Assembly: GCA_905206365.1 (NCBI GenBank)
Contig: CAJLHF010000011.1
Location: 1-50,523 of the forward strand
DNA length: 50,523 bases
DNA from: an uncultured Sutterella sp.
GTDB lineage: Bacteria > Pseudomonadota > Gammaproteobacteria > Burkholderiales > Burkholderiaceae_F
Direction of reading: 5' to 3'
A model generated the notes under the pieces. That model did no database searches, had not been told where the DNA came from, and worked only from the letters and a program-made list of their open reading frames with translations. Of the stretch, positions 15,181 to 24,769 are shown piece after piece. Position numbers and translations under genes: made by a program. Position 1 is the stretch's first letter; the number at the start of each line of letters is the position of its first letter.

Positions 15181-18100
15181 ATGAAGCGCATGCTTTTCAA
15201 TGCCACGCACGCCGAAGAGACGCGCGTCGGCATCGTCGACGGGCAGAAGCTCATCGACATCGACATCGAAACGGCCGGCCGCGAAGCCCGCAAATCCAAT
15301 ATCTACAAGGGTGTCGTCACCCGCATCGAGCCGAGCCTCGAAGCGTGCTTCGTCAACTACGGCGAAGAGCGTCACGGGTTCCTTCCCTTCAAGGAAATCT
15401 CCCGCAGCTACTTCAAGGAAGGCGTTGACGTTCGCACGGCGACGATCCGCGAAGCGATCACCGAAGGGCAGGAACTCATCGTTCAGGTTGAAAAGGAAGA
15501 GCGCGGCAACAAAGGTGCGGCTCTGACGACCTTCATCAGCCTCGCGGGCCGCTACCTCGTCCTGATGCCGAACAACCCGCGCGCGGGCGGCGTTTCTCGA
15601 CGCATCGAAGGCGAAGAACGTCAGGAACTTCGCGAAGCGATGGAAAAGCTCGACCTGCCGCACGGCATGTCCACCATCGCCCGTACGGCCGGGATCGGCC
15701 GCACGACCGAAGAGCTCCAGTGGGACCTCAACTACCTCCTCAAGCTCTGGGAAGCGATCGCCGACGCGGCCGCTCCGCAGTACGAGCTCGTCACGGAAGA
15801 AAACGGCCGTCGCAAGACGGTTGCGACCACGGAACCCGTTGCGAACGGCAAGCCCCTGAAACGCCTCAATCCGCCGCCCTTCCTGATCGTTGAAGAATCG
15901 AACCTCGTCGTTCGGGCGATCCGCGACTACTTCCAGCCCGAAATCGGCGAAATTCTCGTCGACACGGACGAAATCTACGAGCAGGCGCGCCAGTTTATGG
16001 CGCACGTCATGCCCGACATGGTGAACCGCGTCAAGCGTTACCGCGAAGACATTCCGCTCTTCACGCGCTTCCAGATCGAGCAGCAGATCGAGACGGCCTA
16101 CAGCCGTACGGTGCCTCTGCCCTCGGGCGGCGCCATCGTGATCGACCACACCGAAGCGCTCGTTGCGATCGACGTCAACTCGGCCCGCGCGACTCGCGGC
16201 GCCGACATCGAAGAAACGGCCTTCCGCACGAACTGCGAAGCCGCCGACGAAGTCGCCCGCCAGATGCGTCTGCGCGACCTGGGCGGCCTCATCGTGATCG
16301 ACTTCATCGACATGGCCGATTCGAAGAACCAGCGTGCCGTCGAGCAGCGCCTGAAGGACGCGATCCGCTACGACCGCGCCCGCGTGCAGCTCGCGAAGAT
16401 CAGCCGCTTCGGCCTGATGGAACTCTCGCGTCAACGCCTGCGCCCGTCGCTCTCCGAAGGCAACCACGTCACCTGCCCGCGTTGCAACGGCGTCGGCGTC
16501 ATTCGCGACACCGAAAGCTGCGCGCTTCAGGTGTTGCGCATCCTGCAGGAAGAAGCGATGAAGGAAGGAACCGGGGCCGTCCACGCCCAGGTTCCCGTCG
16601 ACGTCGCCACGTTCCTTCTCAACGAAAAGCGCAACGACATCACGAAGCTCGAAGCGCGTCACCGCGTGCCGATCGTTCTCATTCCGAACACCTACCTCGA
16701 GACGCCGCACTACCACATCGAGCGTCTGCGTCAGGACGACGAACGTCTCGACGACGCGAAGCCGAGCTTCGACCGCGCCGAGGAAATCGAAACCGTGGCG
16801 GACGACCCCTACGCTCAGAAGAGCCAGGAAGACAAGCCCGCCCGTCCGAAGCAGGTGCCCGTGATCAAGAACGTGCTGCCGCGCGATCCCGCGCCCGTGC
16901 ACGTTGAAAAGAAATCCGAAGGATCGAGCGAGGCGAAGGAGTCGAAGGATGCCGGCCGCGCCGCGCAGCTGACGCCCGTTACGCCGAAGAAGGGACTTTT
17001 CGCGCGCATCGCCGCGTTCCTCTTCGGTTCGGGCGAGGATAAGCGCGAGGCCGCTCCCGCACCCGCCGCCAAGAGCGAAACGGACGCGAAGGACGAAAAG
17101 TCGGAAAAGAGCGAACGCGACGACCGTCGCGGCCGCCGCGGCCGCCGCACGAACGAACGCCGCTCGAATACGGGTCGTCGCGAACGCACGGAACGTACCG
17201 ACCGACTTGAGCGCGCCGAAAAGCTGAAGGGCGACAAGACGGAGAAGGCGGAAAAGACCGAGAAGGTTGCCGATCGTGCCGAACGTACGGAACGCGACGA
17301 TCGGCCCCGTCGCTCCCGTCGTCGTACGCCCGAAGAAGCCGTGAACGACGCGCTCGTCGTTGAAACGACCGAAGCGGTTGAAGTCGCCGTCGCTCCCGCT
17401 CAGCCCACCGCGCCTCTTGCTCCCGCCGCCGAGGGCGACGAAGTGCAGAAGCCCCGTCGCAGCCGCCGTCGTCGCCGTCCGAGCGCCGAAGGCGAAGCCC
17501 TTCAGGGCGCCGACGAGGTGAAGAACGAAACGATTGCGGCCGATTGCGAAGAAGGCGAGAAGACCGAAAAGGTCGAGAAGGCCGCCGACGTTGTGACCGA
17601 AGCACCGGTCGAAGCGCTCGAAGCCGATGCCGCCTCCGAAGCCGAGAAGGCCGAAAAGGCTGAAAAGGCCGACTCGGGCGAAAAGGCTTCCGAAGCCGAC
17701 GAAGGCGAAGGACGTTCGCGCCGCCGTCGTCGTCCCCGTCGCCGCACCCGTGCGGCGGCCGAAGATGGTACCGAGGAAGGCGTGAAGGCGGATGAAGTCA
17801 AGGCCGAGGCGAAGAGTGTCGGCGACCTCCCCGTCGAAGGGCTCCTCCACCCCGAAACCGTGGTCCCCGCGCCGCACGTTCCGGAAGTGCCCGTGCAGCC
17901 CGCGACGAACAGTTTCGTCACCGAAGTCACCGAACTCGTGCAGATCGAGACGAAGAAGTCCGCCGTGACGCAGGCCGTCGAACACGCGCTCGAGGAAGAG
18001 ACCCAGCCTCGTCCGAAGCGTCGTCGTCAGGCGCCGCGCCGCGAAGAGGAGACGCTCGTTCAGATCGAAACGAAGAAGGTCGAGGCGGCCGAACCCGCTC

Positions 18101-18585
18101 CCGTTGTGACGGAAACGGCGGAAGCGCCCGCCGCGGTTGAGGGCGTCGAGACCGTCGTTGCGGTCGAAGCGGTTGAGTCGGTCGAATCGACGGAAACGGC
18201 TGAAACGGCTGAAACGGTTGAAACCGTCGAAGTCGAGAAAGTCGTTGAAACCGTCGAAGCGCCGAAGGCCGCCAAGCCCGCGAAGGTCGCCGACGTGGCC
18301 GAAGGGCTCGAAGCGAATCTCGAGCGCGCCGGTCTCGTTCAGGTCCACACGAATCCCGAGCACGTCACTTTCAAGGGCTACGACGTCGTTCGCCAGCCCG
18401 GTCGTGCGGTGGAAAAGCGTGCCGACGAAGCCGCGGAAGGCCCGCTCGAGCAGGTGCACACCCGTCCCGAGCTCTGCCGCCCGGTCGTCTACGAAGCGGT
18501 CCGCTATCCCGGCCGCCCGAAGGCGACGGTCGTCGTGACGGAAGAGGGGCCGCTCGTCCAGGTCCACACGACGAAGAAGGACTGA
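15181..18585 (+). CDS. rne: Ribonuclease E
   Basis: A 1134-residue endoribonuclease, the core of the RNA degradosome. Residues 1-~125 contain the S1 domain (IYKGVVTRIEPSLEACFVNYG). The catalytic DNase I-like domain follows with AIDVNSARAT and IVIDFIDM, which hold the two metal-binding aspartates. The zinc-link CPRCNGVG is at ~434-441. A short amphipathic segment (KKGLFARIAAFLFG, ~600) resembles the membrane-targeting helix. The C-terminal half is disordered, with RRSRRR-type arginine patches (RNA binding) separated by long Glu/Lys/Ala repeats, and ends in three LVQVHT-type repeats. Start ATG 15181 gives the standard MKRMLFNATH N-terminus and follows a GGAG site. Confidence 0.96.
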   Translation: MKRMLFNATHAEETRVGIVDGQKLIDIDIETAGREARKSNIYKGVVTRIEPSLEACFVNYGEERHGFLPFKEISRSYFKEGVDVRTATIREAITEGQELIVQVEKEERGNKGAALTTFISLAGRYLVLMPNNPRAGGVSRRIEGEERQELREAMEKLDLPHGMSTIARTAGIGRTTEELQWDLNYLLKLWEAIADAAAPQYELVTEENGRRKTVATTEPVANGKPLKRLNPPPFLIVEESNLVVRAIRDYFQPEIGEILVDTDEIYEQARQFMAHVMPDMVNRVKRYREDIPLFTRFQIEQQIETAYSRTVPLPSGGAIVIDHTEALVAIDVNSARATRGADIEETAFRTNCEAADEVARQMRLRDLGGLIVIDFIDMADSKNQRAVEQRLKDAIRYDRARVQLAKISRFGLMELSRQRLRPSLSEGNHVTCPRCNGVGVIRDTESCALQVLRILQEEAMKEGTGAVHAQVPVDVATFLLNEKRNDITKLEARHRVPIVLIPNTYLETPHYHIERLRQDDERLDDAKPSFDRAEEIETVADDPYAQKSQEDKPARPKQVPVIKNVLPRDPAPVHVEKKSEGSSEAKESKDAGRAAQLTPVTPKKGLFARIAAFLFGSGEDKREAAPAPAAKSETDAKDEKSEKSERDDRRGRRGRRTNERRSNTGRRERTERTDRLERAEKLKGDKTEKAEKTEKVADRAERTERDDRPRRSRRRTPEEAVNDALVVETTEAVEVAVAPAQPTAPLAPAAEGDEVQKPRRSRRRRRPSAEGEALQGADEVKNETIAADCEEGEKTEKVEKAADVVTEAPVEALEADAASEAEKAEKAEKADSGEKASEADEGEGRSRRRRRPRRRTRAAAEDGTEEGVKADEVKAEAKSVGDLPVEGLLHPETVVPAPHVPEVPVQPATNSFVTEVTELVQIETKKSAVTQAVEHALEEETQPRPKRRRQAPRREEETLVQIETKKVEAAEPAPVVTETAEAPAAVEGVETVVAVEAVESVESTETAETAETVETVEVEKVVETVEAPKAAKPAKVADVAEGLEANLERAGLVQVHTNPEHVTFKGYDVVRQPGRAVEKRADEAAEGPLEQVHTRPELCRPVVYEAVRYPGRPKATVVVTEEGPLVQVHTTKKD

Positions 18586-18670
18586 GGCGCCGCGAAAGGG
18601 CAAGCGGTCCGAAGCGCCTGAAGAGGCGCTTCGGGTACCGCCGGTCTCCCTGAGAGATCTTCCTCAAAAA

Positions 18671-18703
18671 AAGTCCGCATCGGGAACGGTGCGGACTTTT
18701 TCT
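18671..18703 (+). terminator. Terminator after rne
   Basis: AAGTCCGCA / TGCGGAC stem followed by TTTTTCTTC. The following ~350 bp to the next gene hold no gene I can support. Confidence 0.85.
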
Positions 18704-19056
18704 TCGTCTTTTTTTAGCGACAAAATTTGCGAATTTCTTGAATAAAGGTCGAATTTTCGGGAGGTATGGGGAGTTTGACGTAGGAAAACGGTGTGAGTCG
18801 TTCCGCTTAGAGGGATTGCGGCAGATGAAGCGTTGCGCAAAGCGCATCCCTTTTCTCGGTCCGTTAGGCGGTTTCTCTCAGGAAGCGCGCGAGCGCTCCC
18901 GCTACGCTCGAACGATGGAGTCCCCCGCCGCGGTTCACCGAAGGCGGAACCCGACGAGGTTCGCACGGGGACGCTTCGCCAACCCTCTATCGACGGGCGC
19001 GGGCGGAAAGACCGGTACGACGTTGTACGGCCGGGCAGGACGCCGCGCGTACAGGC

Positions 19057-20229
19057 ATGTTCGACAACATGTTTTTCTATCTCTTCCTCTGCCTCCTCTT
19101 TTTCGGGATCGGGGACTTCCTCGGCACGCTCACGAAAGCGAAACTCTCCGCGGTCTTCGTGAGTCTTCTCCTCTTTTTGGTGGGCTTCATGAGCGGTCTC
19201 ATTCCGGCCGACATCGTGAAGGCCGCGGGCCTTGCGGAAATCGGCAAGTGGTCCGTGCTCTTCATCGTTTTCTCGATGGGGACGACCATCAATCTCAAGG
19301 AGCTCGTCAACGAGTGGCGCACGCTTGTGACGGCCGTTCTTTCCATGATCTTCGTCATGCTCTCCGCCTGCGTCATGATTCCGCTGGTCGGTACGAGCGA
19401 AACGATCGTGAGCATCCCGATCATCAACGGCGGGATCGTTGCGACTCAGATCATGACGAGTGCCGCCATGGAACAGGGTCTCACGATGGCGGCCGCTCTC
19501 GGCACGATCGTCTACGCCGTGCAGAAGTTCTTCGGGACGCCTTTTGCCTCGACCTTCGGTCTGCGCGAAGCGCGTGCGATCGTGGAAGAGTACCGTCGCA
19601 CGGGCGTGAAGCCCGTCGTGCCGGGTGCGGCGCCCGAAGGCGAAGCGAAGCCCACGTTCTTCGAGACGCATAAGAAGTACTACGGGAATTTCACGTCGCT
19701 TGCGATCACCGCCTTCTTTGCCTGGGTGTCGTTCGTGCTCGGGAAGTGGACGGGGCTTTCGGCCACGATTTGGGCGCTTCTGCTCGGTACGGCCGTCTCC
19801 TGCACGGGGATGCTTCCGAAGAACATCCTCAAGCACGCCAACTCGGCGGGGATTTTCAACGTCGCGGTCTTCGCGACCATCATTCCCTCGCTTGCCCAGA
19901 TCGAGCTCGGCGACCTCGGCGCGCTCGGCGTGAAGACGGTCATCTTGTTCGTGATCACGTTTGCGGTGCTTTATCTCTTCTTCTACATCCTTCCCTTCTG
20001 GAAGATCCTGGGGTCCCGCAACCTCGCGATGGGTGTCTCCGCGGGGCAGCTCCTCGGCTTCCCCGCCACGTACCTGATCGTCAACGAAGTGGCTCAGGCC
20101 GTGGCCGAAAACGAAACGGAACGCCAGATCATCACCGATCGCCTGATGCCCAAGTACCTCGTGTCGGGCTTTGCCACCGTAACGTCGCTCTCGGTGGTGG
20201 CGGCCGGGTTCTTTGAAAAGCTCCTCTGA
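19057..20229 (+). CDS. Polytopic membrane permease of unrecognised family
   Basis: A 390-residue protein with about ten hydrophobic segments, split by a charged cytoplasmic loop at ~175-215 (REARAIVEEYRR..KPTFFETHKKYY). The two halves look like inverted repeats of a secondary transporter. Gly-rich segments such as IPIINGGIVATQ occur where sodium symporters often carry substrate or ion sites. I cannot place it in a named family. It is followed 104 bp later by a gamma-glutamyltransferase-like enzyme, so uptake of a gamma-glutamyl or related compound is a reasonable guess only. Confidence 0.6.
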   Translation: MFDNMFFYLFLCLLFFGIGDFLGTLTKAKLSAVFVSLLLFLVGFMSGLIPADIVKAAGLAEIGKWSVLFIVFSMGTTINLKELVNEWRTLVTAVLSMIFVMLSACVMIPLVGTSETIVSIPIINGGIVATQIMTSAAMEQGLTMAAALGTIVYAVQKFFGTPFASTFGLREARAIVEEYRRTGVKPVVPGAAPEGEAKPTFFETHKKYYGNFTSLAITAFFAWVSFVLGKWTGLSATIWALLLGTAVSCTGMLPKNILKHANSAGIFNVAVFATIIPSLAQIELGDLGALGVKTVILFVITFAVLYLFFYILPFWKILGSRNLAMGVSAGQLLGFPATYLIVNEVAQAVAENETERQIITDRLMPKYLVSGFATVTSLSVVAAGFFEKLL

Positions 20230-20333
20230 CGGAGCGTACCGCCTCTCGTCTCTTTGTTCCTTGACCCTGCGCGCCCGGATTGAAACGCCCCGGGCGTGCT
20301 TCGGATCTTCTACGACTCCAAAGGAAATCCGTC

Positions 20334-21944
20334 ATGTACGAATTCGATGCTCAGGACTATCCGTATCCCTCAAAGCGCCACGTCGTCTATGCGAAAAACG
20401 GCATGGTCTGTGCCGGCAACCCGACGGCCACGGCCGCGGGCCTTCAAACGCTCTTGAAGGGCGGCAACGCCATTGACGCGGCCGTTACGGTCGCAACGAC
20501 TCTTCCCGTCGTCGAGCCGACGGGCAACGGCCTCGGCTCCGACTGCTTTGCGATCATCTGGTACAAGGGGAAACTCTACGGGATCAACGGTTCGGGCCCG
20601 GCACCCCTTGCCAACTCGGTGGCGGCCTTGAAGGCGCGCGGCTTCGAGAAGATCCCCTCCTACGGGGTCGAGCCCGTGAACGTTCCGGGCGCCGTCGGCG
20701 GCTGGATGGCGATGCACGAACGCTTCGGTTCGATGGATCTCGACGAGGTCATGAAGCCCGCGATTTTCTACGCGGAAAACGGCTTCCCCGTCTCTCCCAA
20801 CATCTCCCGCCTCTGGGAAGAAGCTTTCGGCATCTATTCGAAGTACAAAGATCGTCCGGAATTCGCCCCCTGGTTCGAAACCTTCGCGCCCAAGAACACG
20901 TGGTTGCGCCCGGGTGAAATGTTCGCGAACCCCGACATGGCGAAGTCCCTGCGACTCATCGCGAAAACGCACGGGGAGGCCTTCTACAAGGGCGAACTCG
21001 CCGAACGCACGCACGACTTCTTCAAAAAGCACAACGGCTTTCTGACGGGCGAGGACCTTGCGGCCTACGCGCCCGAGTGGGTCGACCCGATTTCGGTCGA
21101 CTACCACGGCTATGACATTTGGGAGCTTCCCCCCAACGGTCACGGGATCACGGTCCTCATGGCGCTTCAGATCCTGAAGGGATTCGAATTGGGCGAACGC
21201 GACTCCGCCGATACGATGCACAAGCAGATCGAAGCGATGAAGCTCGCGATGACGGACACGGCCGCCCACGTGGCCGAGCCCTCCTACATGCGCGTGACGG
21301 TCGACGAGCTCTTGTCGGAGCGCTACGCCGCGGAGCGTCGTGCTCTGATCGGCGAAGAAGCGATCCTTCCGACGGCGGGCGATCCCCGCTATCACTCGAC
21401 CGTCTACTTCTGTTGCGCGGACGCCGAAGGCAATATGGTCTCGATGATTCAGTCGAACTTCCGCGGCTTCGGTTCGGGGATCGTCGTCCCGGGTACGTCG
21501 ATTTCGCTCAACGACCGTGCGGAAAACTTCAAGTTCGACGAAAACCACCCGAACGCGCTCTTGGGCGGGAAGCGCCCCTATCACACGATCATTCCGGGCT
21601 TCATCACGCAAAAGGGCGAAGCGGTCGGTCCCTTCGGCATCATGGGCGGCTTCATGCAGCCGCAGGCCCACGTGCAGGTCGTGCAGAACATGATCGACTG
21701 GCACCTCAATCCGCAGCAGGCGCTCGACGCCCCGCGCTGGCAGTGGATCGGCGGCAAGAACGTCGAAGTCGAGCAGGAAACGCCCAACCACATCATTCGC
21801 CTGTTGCAGCGGCGCGGTCACAACATCATCGTGCAGCCCGACCCCTACCACATGGGCCGCGGCCAGATGATTCTGCGCGACAAGTCGGGCGTGCTCGTGG
21901 GCGGCACGGAGAAGCGTACCGACGGTCAGATCGCCTCGTACTGA
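20334..21944 (+). CDS. Gamma-glutamyltransferase family protein (cytoplasmic type)
   Basis: A 536-residue Ntn-hydrolase of the GGT family. Start ATG 20334 follows AAGGAAA. The autoprocessing/catalytic Thr is Thr356 in HSTVYF, followed by the family segment DAEGNMVSMIQS and, further on, the Gly-rich FGIMGGFMQPQAH. GGTs split or transfer gamma-glutamyl groups (glutathione, gamma-glutamyl amino acids). There is no signal peptide, unlike E. coli Ggt; it resembles the YwrD-type cytoplasmic branch. It probably works with the permease encoded just upstream. Confidence 0.85.
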   Translation: MYEFDAQDYPYPSKRHVVYAKNGMVCAGNPTATAAGLQTLLKGGNAIDAAVTVATTLPVVEPTGNGLGSDCFAIIWYKGKLYGINGSGPAPLANSVAALKARGFEKIPSYGVEPVNVPGAVGGWMAMHERFGSMDLDEVMKPAIFYAENGFPVSPNISRLWEEAFGIYSKYKDRPEFAPWFETFAPKNTWLRPGEMFANPDMAKSLRLIAKTHGEAFYKGELAERTHDFFKKHNGFLTGEDLAAYAPEWVDPISVDYHGYDIWELPPNGHGITVLMALQILKGFELGERDSADTMHKQIEAMKLAMTDTAAHVAEPSYMRVTVDELLSERYAAERRALIGEEAILPTAGDPRYHSTVYFCCADAEGNMVSMIQSNFRGFGSGIVVPGTSISLNDRAENFKFDENHPNALLGGKRPYHTIIPGFITQKGEAVGPFGIMGGFMQPQAHVQVVQNMIDWHLNPQQALDAPRWQWIGGKNVEVEQETPNHIIRLLQRRGHNIIVQPDPYHMGRGQMILRDKSGVLVGGTEKRTDGQIASY

Positions 21945-21984
21945 CGGCGCGCCTCTCTCTCCGATTTTCCAACGCCTTTTGAAG

Positions 21985-22026
21985 TCGGGCGCCTTTCCCG
22001 GAAACGGGAAGGGCGCCCGTTGTCTG
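21985..22026 (+). terminator. Terminator between GGT-like gene and lysR
   Basis: GGGCGCC-TTTCCCG-GAAA-CGGGAAGGGCGCCC stem-loop, then TTGTCTGTT. It serves convergent genes. Confidence 0.7.
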
Positions 22027-22089
22027 TTGGGGCTTGTGTCGAAGTTTTCGAATTCGGTCGAATCGGCGCGTCCGACGTCTCACGTGCGC

Positions 22090-22974
22090 TCAAGCATCGG
22101 CTGCGGAGAATTCGTCGCGCAGCGCTTCGAGAAACGCCGCTTCGACGGCGTTTTGCCGACGGCCGTTGGGCCAAACGAGGAGGGCGTCGGTGAGAAGTTC
22201 GGGCTCAAGCGCGACGAACCGAACATCGTCCGAGGCGTCGAGCAACCCCGGCACGTCGAGCCCGAGCACGACCGCACCCGTGCGTGCGAGGCGCCGTGCG
22301 TTGTTGATGAGGTTGTAGGTTCCGCAGATCCGAAGTTCGTCGAAGGGGAAACCCAGCCAACCCGCCAGGCGGTTGGCGATGAGGGGATGGCGCGGTACGT
22401 ACAAGGGGAGGCGCCGAAAGGCATCGGGCGCCACTCCCGTCGGGAAGGTGCGCTCGAGCGTGTCGCTCATCCACAGGCCCCAGCGGGCCCGGGCACGGAG
22501 TTCCGCGTAGTCGAGTCCGTTCAAATCGACGGGGGCGTTCACGAGCGCGAACTGTGCGGCCCCCGAGCGCAGATCGACGAGCGCCCGCTCGCCGTTCGTG
22601 CTTTCAACGTGCACGCGCACGTTCGGGTGGGCGCTGCGCAGTCGTGCAAGTGCCCGAGCCACCTCGTCGAAGGCGGGCACTTCCGCGGCATCGATCGTGA
22701 GGTCGCCCGTCAGATCGTCGCCCGCTTTCATGGTGCGCTTCGTCTCTTCGACGAGATTCAGAATGGCCTGGGCTTGATGCAGAAGTTGCATGCCCTTTTC
22801 GGTGAGCTCCAGCCCGCGTCCCGTTCGCACGAAGAGTTGCGTGCCGAATTCGTTCTCCAATTCGGCGATGCGCCGCGAGAGCGTCGGTTGGGTGAGAAAA
22901 ACGCGCTCGGCCGCGGCGGTAAGGTTGAGCGTGCGTGCGGCTTCGACGAAGCAGCGCAGGGCGATGAGGTTCAT
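22090..22974 (-). CDS. LysR-family transcriptional regulator
   Basis: A 294-residue LTTR: N-terminal winged helix-turn-helix (residues 1-~60, LNLTAAAERVFLTQPTLSRR) and a C-terminal co-inducer-binding domain. It is divergent from the flavodoxin operon, which it probably regulates. Start is placed at ATG 22974 because it gives the canonical LTTR N-terminus. That ATG is directly preceded by ten C residues (22975-22984) and has no normal ribosome site. An upstream in-frame ATG at 23043 would add 23 residues and overlaps a palindrome. Confidence 0.85.
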   Translation of the reverse strand: MNLIALRCFVEAARTLNLTAAAERVFLTQPTLSRRIAELENEFGTQLFVRTGRGLELTEKGMQLLHQAQAILNLVEETKRTMKAGDDLTGDLTIDAAEVPAFDEVARALARLRSAHPNVRVHVESTNGERALVDLRSGAAQFALVNAPVDLNGLDYAELRARARWGLWMSDTLERTFPTGVAPDAFRRLPLYVPRHPLIANRLAGWLGFPFDELRICGTYNLINNARRLARTGAVVLGLDVPGLLDASDDVRFVALEPELLTDALLVWPNGRRQNAVEAAFLEALRDEFSAADA

Positions 22975-22984
22975 GGGGGGGGGG
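22975..22984 (-). repeat. Homopolymer C10 tract at the lysR start
   Basis: Ten C residues on the coding strand touch the lysR ATG. The tract lies inside the 5' extension of the frame if the upstream ATG is used. Tracts of this length are known to slip during replication. Confidence 0.9.
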
Positions 22985-23041
22985 ATGTCGTTCGAGGAAA
23001 TGCGGTCGGAGAGAAGCCATACGGATTTTGCATGGTTCCCC

Positions 23042-23056
23042 ATGATGATAAATCAT
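23042..23056. promoter_or_regulatory. LTTR-type operator (ATGAT-N5-ATCAT)
   Basis: Perfect 5-bp inverted repeat, centred in the lysR/flavodoxin intergenic region. It has the T-N11-A spacing of LysR binding boxes. Confidence 0.55.
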
Positions 23057-23190
23057 TGGCGCTTCGCGCTTTGCGAGGCGTACATTGACCGTGAGCCTAA
23101 GCTTTTCAGGTCCTTTTTCGGTTCGCTTTTTCCTCGATTCTTCTCTCCCTTCTTCGTCCTCGTTATCCGCGTTTCCCGGGAGGCGTCCCC

Positions 23191-23811
23191 ATGTCACCTG
23201 CTTTCTCTCAGTTGAATCTCTCGAACGCTTCGCTCGTGCGACGGCGTCTCCTCGCAACGGCGTTCGCACTGCCTCTCTTCTGCGCTTTCCGTCCCGTCCG
23301 GGCCGCCGGACCCCGACGCACGCTCGTCGTTTGCCATTCGCGCACGGGCACGACGGAAGCTCTCGCGCGTGCCGCAGCCGAAGCGCTCGGCGCAGACTTT
23401 CGCACGATCGAGCCGCTTGAGCCCTATGCAGCGGAGTATGCCGACATGACGGCCCTCGCGCGCGAAGAAAAACGCATGGGTGCCCGGCGCGAACTCAAGG
23501 GGCCCCTGCCCGATGCGAGCGGGTACGACCTCGTCGTCGTCGCTTCGCCCGTGTGGTGGGGAGGACTTTCGACGCCCGTGAGCACGTACCTAGCCGACGA
23601 AGCGCGTGCCGGGCACCTCAAAGGCAAACTCGTCGCCACGCTCCATACGTCGGGCAGTTCCGGTCCGGATGCCGCCCGTGCCGAAGCCGAACGACTCGTT
23701 CCCGACGCCCGGTTCGTCGGGGAACCCTTCATCGCCTCGGGTTCTCGGGCGCGCACTCGTACGGACGAGGCACAAGCGTGGGCCCGCCAACTTCTAGAGG
23801 AGGCTTTATGA
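23191..23811 (+). CDS. Exported flavodoxin
   Basis: A 206-residue protein. Residues 1-~39 form an export signal with RRR followed by a hydrophobic core and an A-x-A site, compatible with Tat export of a folded flavoprotein. The mature part is a flavodoxin: FMN phosphate loop SRTGTTEALA (~51-60) and the ring-binding loop SPVWWGG (~115-121). Most flavodoxins are cytoplasmic electron carriers; export implies a periplasmic redox role. GGGAGG site before ATG 23191. First gene of a tight four-gene operon; its stop overlaps the next start (ATGA). Confidence 0.82.
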   Translation: MSPAFSQLNLSNASLVRRRLLATAFALPLFCAFRPVRAAGPRRTLVVCHSRTGTTEALARAAAEALGADFRTIEPLEPYAAEYADMTALAREEKRMGARRELKGPLPDASGYDLVVVASPVWWGGLSTPVSTYLADEARAGHLKGKLVATLHTSGSSGPDAARAEAERLVPDARFVGEPFIASGSRARTRTDEAQAWARQLLEEAL

Positions 23812-24758
23812 GTTTTCGATGGACGCGACGCCGTTTCACGGCTGCCGTCGGTACGGCACTCATTCTGCCCGCGGGCGTTCCCGCATTCGCGGCCGGCGAA
23901 AAGCCCGTCGTCCTCCATGCGCCGGAAGCTTCGGCGCCGGCGCTTATCGAACTATGCCGCGCCCTGCAACCTGAGGGACTTCCTGCGAACCCACGCGTCG
24001 GGATCAAGATCCACGGGGGCGAAGCGCGAGTCAACTATCCCCTCTTTGCCGCGCTGCGCGACGCGTACCCCGGAGCCGCTTTCGTCGAAACCAATTGGGC
24101 GAGCGACTTCGGCGGCAGCCGCCGACACACGCGCACCCACATTGAAGAAATCCGCAGCCAGGGTGTTACGGGGCCGATCGATGTCCTCGATCGTGAGGAG
24201 CGCGACGAGGACTACGTCACGGTGCCCGTGCGCAACGGGATCGAACTCTCCGAAATTGAAACGACGCGGGCGTCCCTGGAAGCCTACGACTTCCTCATCG
24301 ACCTCACGAACTTCAAAGTGCCGAGCTTTGCAGGCTATACGGGCGCCGTCAAGAATACGGGGATCGGCTTTGCGAGTCCGCGTGCGAAAAGTCTCGTGCA
24401 CGGCCCCGACTACGCGAAAAGCGAAGGTTTTTTCCGTCGCCTCGTCGACTCGACCCGCGGGATTGCCGAAGCGTTGGGCGAGCGGATGATTCACGTCAAC
24501 ATCGTGACGGACCTCAAGCCCGTCGAGGTTGCCGGGATTGAGACGCGCACGGGTATCTTCGGGATTTTCGCCTCGAAGGATCCCTTTGCGGTCGACCAAG
24601 CCGTGGTCGATGCGGCCTACGGTCGGGAAAACCGCGCGAGGCTTGCGGCCCTGCCGGTCGAGAGGAAGATCGAAAGCGGCGTTCTGCAGCTCGATCTCTT
24701 CGCGTCCTACGACGCCCCCGAGCGCGACGTTCGGATTGAAACACCCGATATTGCTTGA
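23808..24758 (+). CDS. Tat-exported DUF362 family protein
   Basis: A 316-residue protein; start ATG 23808 overlaps the flavodoxin stop and follows GAGGAGG. The N-terminus (WTRRRFTAAVG..) is a clear twin-arginine signal. The body matches DUF362: KIHGGEARVNYPL, a TNWASDFGGSR segment, FKVPSFAGYTGAVKNTGIGFAS, and DPFAVDQAVVDAAY. DUF362 proteins are often linked to iron-sulfur proteins; this one lacks a Cys-rich ferredoxin tail. Function unknown; co-occurrence with flavodoxin suggests redox chemistry in the periplasm. Confidence 0.78.
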   Translation: MSFRWTRRRFTAAVGTALILPAGVPAFAAGEKPVVLHAPEASAPALIELCRALQPEGLPANPRVGIKIHGGEARVNYPLFAALRDAYPGAAFVETNWASDFGGSRRHTRTHIEEIRSQGVTGPIDVLDREERDEDYVTVPVRNGIELSEIETTRASLEAYDFLIDLTNFKVPSFAGYTGAVKNTGIGFASPRAKSLVHGPDYAKSEGFFRRLVDSTRGIAEALGERMIHVNIVTDLKPVEVAGIETRTGIFGIFASKDPFAVDQAVVDAAYGRENRARLAALPVERKIESGVLQLDLFASYDAPERDVRIETPDIA

Positions 24759-24769
24759 AGGAGGTTGCC

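Noticed and set aside
15121..18603. A 1160-codon open frame on the minus strand opposite rne
   Set aside because: It mirrors the strong codon bias of rne; its translation is low-complexity Arg/Phe/Gly sequence with no domain, and rne is certain on the other strand.
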